64,000 bases of DNA. Origin: Arthrobacter sp. U41. Lineage in GTDB: Bacteria; Actinomycetota; Actinomycetes; Actinomycetales; Micrococcaceae. Both the position numbers and the translations under genes were made by a program. The stretch covers positions 868,001 through 932,000 of the forward strand of contig NZ_CP015732.1 in NCBI RefSeq assembly GCF_001750145.1. The letters are read 5' to 3'. Below the pieces are notes generated by a model. The model was not told the DNA's origin. It searched no databases and saw nothing but the letters and a program-made list of their open reading frames with translations. Positions 59,188 to 64,000 of the stretch are shown piece after piece. The number at the start of each line of letters is the position of its first letter. Positions within the stretch are counted from its first letter, which is position 1.

Positions 59188-59250
59188 CAACGCGGGGTCA
59201 CTTTGCGCCCGTCCGGAGGCCCCGGATGGGCGCTACGTGACCCCGCGTTG
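59188..59250. repeat. 63-bp palindromic interspersed repeat, copy 3
   Basis: Termini CAACGCGGGGTCA and TGACCCCGCGTTG are perfect inverted repeats; the inner GCGCCC and GGGCGC blocks are kept. It lies after pabC and before the SAM riboswitch region. Two short related units, ACCACAACGCCG, precede it in tandem. Confidence 0.87.
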
Positions 59251-59322
59251 CAGTTGGTCCCGTTACCTAACATGACGACGGCGGGTCTGCGGGCCGGCGT
59301 CGGAGGTGTTACGTTTTTTGGT

Positions 59323-59404
59323 GAGTAATGAGAACCGGCGCCAAGCCCTGACTGGCCGGTCGGCAACCCTCCCTTTCGCGGCGGGGTGCCTCAGGTGAAT
59401 ACTC
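59323..59404 (+). promoter_or_regulatory. SAM-IV riboswitch upstream of the metZ operon
   Basis: The conserved SAM-IV core is recognisable: a GAGTA (59323-59327) / TACTC (59400-59404) closing stem, then AATGAG, GCGCCAAGCCC, GGCCGGTCGGCAACCCTCC, GCGGGGTGCC and CAGGTGA in the expected order. SAM-IV riboswitches of actinobacteria bind S-adenosylmethionine and shut down methionine/sulfur genes. The DUF1737-rhodanese-metZ operon starts 48 bp after the stem, fitting this control. Confidence 0.88.
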
Positions 59405-59451
59405 GGCATATCGACCATTCGAGCTGCAAGCGTGAAAGAAGGAGATCCGTC

Positions 59452-59760
59452 ATGCCTGACGCGTCCGCCCCCGCTGTCCCCGGTACAGCACCAGCCCCGT
59501 CCCCCGCACTCCACGGGTCCGCCGAGGAGAAACTGGCGTACCGCCTGTTCACCGGCCCCGATGACCGCGCCTTCTGCGAGCGCGTCTCGGCCGCCCTGGC
59601 CGACGGCTACGTGCTGCACGGCAGCCCGGCAGCCACATTCAACGGCGGCAGCGTCATCGTGGCCCAGGCCGTCGTGCTGCCGGCGGCAATCGCCAGCGCC
59701 GACGCCGCCGTCGCCAACGCCGTGGATGATCTTGAGTTCGACGGCGAGGGCCACGCGTGA
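59452..59760 (+). CDS. Small DUF1737-like protein
   Basis: The 102-aa protein has a Pro/Ala-rich head and then the DUF1737-type core: KLAYRLFTGPDDRAFCERVSAALADGYVLHGSPAATFNGGSVIVAQAVVLP. This family is small and of unknown function; it is sometimes linked to sulfur or metal genes. AAGAAGGAG precedes the ATG. It is the first gene after a SAM-IV riboswitch and overlaps the rhodanese gene by 4 nt, so a role in methionine or sulfur transfer is likely. Confidence 0.82.
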   Translation: MPDASAPAVPGTAPAPSPALHGSAEEKLAYRLFTGPDDRAFCERVSAALADGYVLHGSPAATFNGGSVIVAQAVVLPAAIASADAAVANAVDDLEFDGEGHA

Positions 59761-60176
59761 GCTACGCCGGGGACCTCACCCCGCAGCAGGCCTGGGCCAA
59801 GCTCGAGGACGGCGCCATCCTGGTGGACGTCCGCACCGAGGGCGAATGGGCCCACATCGGCACCCCGGACACCGCCCCCGCAGGCGGGAAACGGAACGAT
59901 CCGCTCTTCATCCAGTGGAATCTTGCCGGAGGCATCCCCAATTCGCAGTTCGTTGCGCAGCTGAAACAGCAGGCCGCCGGCGCCGAAGGCAACGAGCTGG
60001 TGTTCCTGTGCCGTTCGGGTGCCCGTTCCATCGCCGCTGCGGTCGCCGCGACGGAGGCCGGCTACACCTCCTATAACGTCCTCGAAGGTTTCGAAGGCGA
60101 ACCGGACCGCGACGGCGAGCGCACTGTCAACGGCTGGAAGAACCGCGGCCTTCCCACCCAGTCCGGAAAGCACTAA
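59757..60176 (+). CDS. Rhodanese-like sulfurtransferase
   Basis: The 139-aa single-domain protein starts at a GTG overlapping the previous stop (GTGA). It has the rhodanese signatures AILVDVRTEGEWAHIGTPD and the active-site loop LVFLCRSGARSIAAA with the catalytic cysteine, then AGYTSYNVLEGFEGEPD. Rhodaneses carry persulfide sulfur. Located between the DUF1737 gene and metZ in a SAM-controlled operon, it may deliver sulfide to the sulfhydrylase; that is inferred from context. Confidence 0.93.
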   Translation: MSYAGDLTPQQAWAKLEDGAILVDVRTEGEWAHIGTPDTAPAGGKRNDPLFIQWNLAGGIPNSQFVAQLKQQAAGAEGNELVFLCRSGARSIAAAVAATEAGYTSYNVLEGFEGEPDRDGERTVNGWKNRGLPTQSGKH

Positions 60177-61385
60177 GTGAGCTTCAACCCTGACGCCGCC
60201 GGCTGGAGCGCCGACACCCAGGCTGTCCGCGGCGGACTCGACCGCACCGCTTTCCAGGAAACGTCCGAGCCGATCTTCCTGAACTCCGGCTTCGTCTACG
60301 AATCCGCGGCCGCCGCGGAGCGGGCGTTCACCGGCGAGGACGAGCGCTTCGTGTACTCCCGCTACGGCAACCCCTCGGTGGCCACCTTCCAGGAACGGCT
60401 CCGGCTGCTCGAAGGCACCGAGGCATGTTTCGCCACCGCCTCGGGGATGTCCGCGGTCTTCACCGCCCTCGGCGCCCTGCTGGCCGCCGGCGACCGTGTG
60501 GTCGCGGCCCGTTCACTGTTCGGCTCCTGCTTCGTGATCCTCAACGAAATCCTTCCCCGCTGGGGTGTGGAGACGGTCTTCGTGGACGGCCCGGACCTGG
60601 AGCAGTGGCGGTCGGCGCTCTCGGAACCCACGACGGCGGTCTTCTTCGAGTCGCCGTCGAACCCGATGCAGGAAATCGTGGACATCGCGGCCGTGAGCGA
60701 ACTGGCGCACGCCGCCGGGGCGACGGTCGTCGTCGACAATGTCTTTGCCACTCCCCTGCTGCAGCGCTGCGGGGACTTCGGTGCGGATGTGATCGTGTAT
60801 TCCGGGACGAAGCACATCGACGGCCAGGGCCGGGTGCTTGGCGGCGCGATCCTGGGCACGAAGGAGTTCATCGGGGGCCCGGTCAAGCAGCTGATGCGCC
60901 ACACCGGCCCGGCGCTCTCGGCCTTCAACGCGTGGGTGCTGACCAAGGGGCTGGAGACGATGGCCCTGCGGGTGAACCATTCCTCCGCCTCCGCGCTGCG
61001 GCTGGCCGGATGGCTTGAGGAGCAGCCCGCTGTCAGCTGGGTCAAGTACCCGCTGCTGCCGTCCCATCCGCAGTTCGAACTGGCCGCGCGGCAGATGAAG
61101 GCCGGCGGCACGGTGCTGACCTTCGAGCTCTCCCCGTCGGCCGGGCGTTCGGCGAAGGAAGCGGCCTTCGCGCTGCTGGATGCGCTGCGGATCATCGACA
61201 TCTCCAACAACCTGGGCGATTCGAAGTCCCTCGTCACCCACCCCGCGACCACGACCCACCGCGCCATGGGGCCCGAGGGGCGCGCGGCGATCGGGCTCAG
61301 TGACGGCGTGGTGCGCCTCTCCGTGGGCCTTGAGGACGTCGAGGACCTGATCCGCGACCTCGGCCAGGCGCTCAAGCAGGTCTAG
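60177..61385 (+). CDS. metZ: O-succinylhomoserine sulfhydrylase
   Basis: The 402-aa protein starts at a GTG directly after the rhodanese stop. It is a Cys/Met-metabolism PLP enzyme with TQAVRGGLDRTAFQETSEPIFLNSGFVYESAAAAERAFTGEDERFVYSRYGNPSVATFQERL, SGMSAVFTALGALLAAGDRVVAARSLFGSC, and the Schiff-base lysine in VIVYSGTKHIDGQGRVLGGAILG. SKSLVTHPATTTHRAMGPEGR near the C-terminus fits the MetZ group. It makes homocysteine directly from an O-acylhomoserine and sulfide. Control by the SAM-IV riboswitch upstream supports the methionine role. Confidence 0.93.
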   Translation: MSFNPDAAGWSADTQAVRGGLDRTAFQETSEPIFLNSGFVYESAAAAERAFTGEDERFVYSRYGNPSVATFQERLRLLEGTEACFATASGMSAVFTALGALLAAGDRVVAARSLFGSCFVILNEILPRWGVETVFVDGPDLEQWRSALSEPTTAVFFESPSNPMQEIVDIAAVSELAHAAGATVVVDNVFATPLLQRCGDFGADVIVYSGTKHIDGQGRVLGGAILGTKEFIGGPVKQLMRHTGPALSAFNAWVLTKGLETMALRVNHSSASALRLAGWLEEQPAVSWVKYPLLPSHPQFELAARQMKAGGTVLTFELSPSAGRSAKEAAFALLDALRIIDISNNLGDSKSLVTHPATTTHRAMGPEGRAAIGLSDGVVRLSVGLEDVEDLIRDLGQALKQV

Positions 61386-61416
61386 CTAGGGCCGGTCCGG
61401 TACGCCGGCTGGGAGG

Positions 61417-62601
61417 TCAGCCCCGGCGGACCCGGCCCAGGGACGAGCCCTCGTCGGCAGGGTCCCCGATGGCGGCTCCCCGCATGGTCACTTCGACGGC
61501 GTGTTCGACGACGGCGGCCAGCCCGCCGGACCGGAACGGTGCCCGTTGCAGCTGCGAACCGGTGCCCTCCGCCAGGATCCGGCCGACGCCCTCACGCACC
61601 AGGTCCAGCTCACCCTGTTCCTCCAGCACGGGGGCCAGGAAGTCCACCAGCGCCTGGACCACGTCCGCGGCCGGGGCTGGGGTAAAGGTTCCGAAGTCCA
61701 GCAGCTGCCCGCGCAGCCCGCAGTTGCTGGCCTGCCAGGCTGCCATCCGCAGCAGCAGCGTCGGCACCGGGGCGGGATCGATGCCGTCGTTCCATTCCCG
61801 GGACGCCGACTCCACCAGCGCCCGCACCAGCACGGCGATCACCGCCGCGTCCTCGGCCCGCAGGCAGACATCGGCGACCCGCACCTCCACGGTGGGATGA
61901 TGCCGGCACAGCCGCGAGTCGAAATAGATCATCCCCTCGTCCATCAGGACGCCGCTTTCCACCAGCCGGGTCACTACCCTCCGGTACACCGGAAGGCTGC
62001 CGAAGATCATCGTCGGACCCGAGCCAGGCCAGCGGTTCCACGCCTGCGTACGGTAGCTTTCGAACCCTGTCTCCGCGCCGTTCCAGTAGGGGGAGTTCGC
62101 GCTGAGGGCGATCAGCACGGCGAGCTTGTCCCGGATCCGGTCCATCACCGCCACGCCCTCCTCCGGGGACTCCACGAACGTGTGGACGTGGAGCCCGCAG
62201 GTCAGCTGGTTCCGGACCGTGAGCCCGAAGCGCCGCTGCATGGTCACATAGCGCTGCTTCGGCGTCAGGTGCGTGGCGGAGCCGTGCGGCGAGGTGGCGA
62301 GGGCGGCGACCCGGCCGCCATGCACCCGGGCGGCGCGGTCGGCGAGGGCCCGGCCCTGCCGGAGCTGGCGGAGCAGTTCGGTGTAGTCCAGGCACGGCCG
62401 CGTCTGGGTTTCAATCTGTTCGAGCTTGAGCTCGAAGCTGAAGTCGGAGTCCTCATGGACCTGCTGCCAGGCCGGGTCGGCCGGATCGGCGGCCTGCCCG
62501 GACGGGACCAGGCTGGGGATCATGACATCGGCGAGGGCAAGCAGCATCCCGGTCTCGGGATCCACAATGAGCAGTTCTTCCTCCACGCCGAAGGTCCGCA
62601 T
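61417..62601 (-). CDS. Carboxylate-amine ligase (YbdK / glutamate-cysteine ligase type 2 family)
   Basis: The 394-aa protein begins [25 protein letters not shown] and belongs to the GCS2 family: [116 protein letters not shown], and [35 protein letters not shown]. These enzymes join an amine, such as cysteine, to the gamma-carboxyl of glutamate using ATP. The exact product (gamma-glutamylcysteine or another) is not settled for the family. It lies convergent to metZ. Confidence 0.92.
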   Translation of the reverse strand: MRTFGVEEELLIVDPETGMLLALADVMIPSLVPSGQAADPADPAWQQVHEDSDFSFELKLEQIETQTRPCLDYTELLRQLRQGRALADRAARVHGGRVAALATSPHGSATHLTPKQRYVTMQRRFGLTVRNQLTCGLHVHTFVESPEEGVAVMDRIRDKLAVLIALSANSPYWNGAETGFESYRTQAWNRWPGSGPTMIFGSLPVYRRVVTRLVESGVLMDEGMIYFDSRLCRHHPTVEVRVADVCLRAEDAAVIAVLVRALVESASREWNDGIDPAPVPTLLLRMAAWQASNCGLRGQLLDFGTFTPAPAADVVQALVDFLAPVLEEQGELDLVREGVGRILAEGTGSQLQRAPFRSGGLAAVVEHAVEVTMRGAAIGDPADEGSSLGRVRRG

Positions 62602-62638
62602 GAATCTATTGTGCGTCAGGTTCCGCCGAAAAGCTCAA

Positions 62639-62701
62639 CAACGCGGGGTCAGATAGCGCCCACGCAGAGCCCCCGGATGGGCGCTATCTGACCCCGCGTT
62701 G
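62639..62701. repeat. 63-bp palindromic interspersed repeat, copy 4
   Basis: This is the most symmetric copy. CAACGCGGGGTCAGATAGCG at the left is complementary to the right end, giving an inverted repeat with arms of about 24 bp and a short degenerate centre. It lies between the start of the ligase gene and the end of the murA-like gene. Confidence 0.9.
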
Positions 62702-62717
62702 CCTGAGACGTGCCCAG

Positions 62718-62771
62718 CGGATTCAGCCGATTCAGCCGATTCAGCGGATTCAGCGGATTCAGCGGATTCAG
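62718..62771. repeat. Six 9-bp tandem repeats at the 3' end of the murA-like gene
   Basis: Six consecutive copies of CGGATTCAG or CCGATTCAG run from 62718 to 62771 and include the stop codon of the murA-like gene. Such a perfect nonamer array can vary in copy number. Confidence 0.9.
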
Positions 62772-64000
62772 TCTTGGAAATACTCGATCTTCGCGCCGAT
62801 AGTGTTGAGCCGCTCGGCCAGATCCTCGTAGCCGCGTTCGATCACGTAGATGTTGCGCAGTTCGGAGACGCCCCGGGCCGCGAGCATCGCCAGCAGCAGG
62901 CAGGCCGCGGGGCGGAGTGCCGGCGGGCAGCCGACTTCGGCCGCGCGCCACCTGGTGGGCCCGTTGACGTAGATCCGGTGCGGGTCCAGCAGCTGCACCT
63001 GGGCGCCGAGTTTGTTCAGCTCGGTCAGGTAGATCGCGCGGTTGTCGTAGACCCAGTCGTGGATCATCGTCTGGCCGTGGGCATTCGCGGCGATCACCGC
63101 GAAGAACGGCAGGTTGTCGATGTTCAGCCCGGGAAAGGGCATGGGGTGGATCTTGTCTTCCGGGGCGCGCAGCTCCGAGGGCTTGGTGGTGACGTCCACC
63201 AGCCGGGTGCGCCCGTTGCGGGCCAGGTACTCGCCGGACACTTCGAGCCGCTGGCCCATCTGTTCCAGCGTCGCGAGCTCGATTTCCATGAACTCGATCG
63301 GGACGCGGCGGATGGTGACTTCCGAGTTCGTGACGATCCCGGCGGTGATCAGGCTCATCGCCTCGATCGGGTCTTCGGAGGGGAAGTACTCGATGTCGGC
63401 GTCGACCGAGGGCCGGCCGGTGATCTTCAGCGTCGTGGTGCCCACACCCTGGATCTCGACGCCGAGCATCTGCAGGTAGAAGCACAGGTCCTGCACCATG
63501 TAGTTGGGGCTGGCATTGCGGATGGTCGTGGTGCCGCTGCGGTGGGCGGCGGCCATGATGGCGTTTTCGGTGACGGTGTCGCCGCGTTCGCTGAGCACAA
63601 AGGAGCGGTCGCGCCCGTCCGCCGGAGGCGCCTGCACGGCGTAGAAACCGGAATTGGCGTCGACGCTGAGGCCGAACTGGCGCAGCGCCTGCATGTGCGG
63701 CTGCACGGTGCGGGTGCCAAGGTCGCAGCCGCCCGCGTAGGGCAACCGGTATTCACCGGCTTCGTCCAGGAGCGGGCCCAGCAGCATGATGACACTGCGG
63801 GTCCGGCGGGCGGCCTCAACGTCCATCGAGTCGAGGTCCAGGGCGGCGGGCCGGCGGATCTGCAGATCGGTGGCGTTGAGCCAGGTGCACTCGACGCCGA
63901 TGCTGGTCAGCACCTCGACGATCCGGTTGACCTCTTCGATCCGGGCCAGCCTGCGCAGGGTCGTGGTGCCGCGGTTGATCAGGCTGGCGCACAGCAGGGC
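62768..64000 (-). CDS. murA: UDP-N-acetylglucosamine 1-carboxyvinyltransferase (MurA family), N-terminus outside window
   Basis: The frame runs through the right edge of the window, so the N-terminus is missing; 410 residues are visible. It is an EPSP-synthase-fold enzyme with LRRLARIEEVNRIVEVLTSIGVE, RRTRSVIMLLGPLL, the active-site loop YAGGCDLGTRTVQPHMQALRQFG, MAAAHRSGTTTIRNAS, DIEYFPSEDPIEAMSLITAGIVTNSE, LPFFAVIAANAHGQT and IERGYEDLAERLNTIGAKI. MurA adds enolpyruvyl to UDP-GlcNAc in the first step of peptidoglycan synthesis. The loop keeps the cysteine, but reads GGCDLG where standard MurA has GGCAIG, so this may be a divergent paralogue. Confidence 0.88.
   Translation of the reverse strand, partial: ALLCASLINRGTTTLRRLARIEEVNRIVEVLTSIGVECTWLNATDLQIRRPAALDLDSMDVEAARRTRSVIMLLGPLLDEAGEYRLPYAGGCDLGTRTVQPHMQALRQFGLSVDANSGFYAVQAPPADGRDRSFVLSERGDTVTENAIMAAAHRSGTTTIRNASPNYMVQDLCFYLQMLGVEIQGVGTTTLKITGRPSVDADIEYFPSEDPIEAMSLITAGIVTNSEVTIRRVPIEFMEIELATLEQMGQRLEVSGEYLARNGRTRLVDVTTKPSELRAPEDKIHPMPFPGLNIDNLPFFAVIAANAHGQTMIHDWVYDNRAIYLTELNKLGAQVQLLDPHRIYVNGPTRWRAAEVGCPPALRPAACLLLAMLAARGVSELRNIYVIERGYEDLAERLNTIGAKIEYFQD

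Noticed and set aside
62649..63485. Minus-strand frame ending in a Leu-Asn-Pro repeat peptide
   Set aside because: The peptide repeat arises from translating the 9-bp tandem array and the murA-like gene out of frame.

Overview
The window looks like chromosome of a high-GC actinobacterium, most likely an Arthrobacter or Pseudarthrobacter relative (Micrococcaceae). The reasons are: a dnaK-grpE-dnaJ-hspR operon with HspR-type (HAIR) operators; a SAM-IV riboswitch; several leaderless genes with a TANNNT box 6-7 nt before the start codon; and a homoprotocatechuate dioxygenase that resembles, from memory, the Mn-dependent enzyme of Arthrobacter globiformis. No rRNA, tRNA, CRISPR array, transposase, integrase or phage gene was seen.

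Layout. 1-2.5 kb: a SigL-like ECF sigma factor with its anti-sigma factor, a divergent lipoprotein and an acidic DMP19-like protein. 2.7-6.3 kb: a SWIM/SNF2 helicase. 6.7-17.9 kb: a catabolic island that looks lower in GC than its flanks, with a KDPG-type aldolase, KDG-type kinase, sugar ABC importer, N-acyl-D-amino-acid deacylase-like amidohydrolase, IclR regulator, SelA/DgaE-like PLP lyase, RidA and Gfo/Idh dehydrogenase. Together these suggest use of an N-acylated amino-sugar acid. 18.3-27.1 kb: an aromatic flavin monooxygenase divergent from a homoprotocatechuate meta-cleavage operon (HpaG-like fused to RraA, GntR, HpaE, HpaD, HpaH, HpaI). 27.2-32.6 kb: a small membrane protein, the DnaK chaperone operon and a GDYGAAG-repeat protein.

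32.7-45.5 kb holds regulator/target pairs (TetR/epimerase, MarR/MMPL exporter, IclR/YjiH), a methyltransferase, a secreted GH26 protein facing a membrane GH26-OpgC fusion, and a LysE exporter. 45.5-52.9 kb is a CoA-ester catabolic operon (SDR, amidohydrolase, acyl-CoA dehydrogenase, MaoC, MFS, acyl-CoA ligase) with a divergent MarR. Its dehydrogenase reading frame is broken by a 17-bp tandem duplication. 52.9-64 kb: an HtrA-like protease, LMW phosphatase, P-loop/PabB fusion, cardiolipin synthase, PabC, a SAM-IV-controlled metZ operon, a YbdK/EgtA-type ligase and a truncated MurA-family gene.

The observations most worth following are: four 63-bp palindromic repeats with identical ends; the amino-sugar-acid pathway with a shared candidate IclR operator; the FAH-RraA fusion in a meta-cleavage operon that lacks a visible isomerase; the GH26-OpgC fusion with an altered acid/base position; the 17-bp frameshifting duplication; and the ECF autoregulatory promoter pair with identical TGAACC-N16-CGT geometry.
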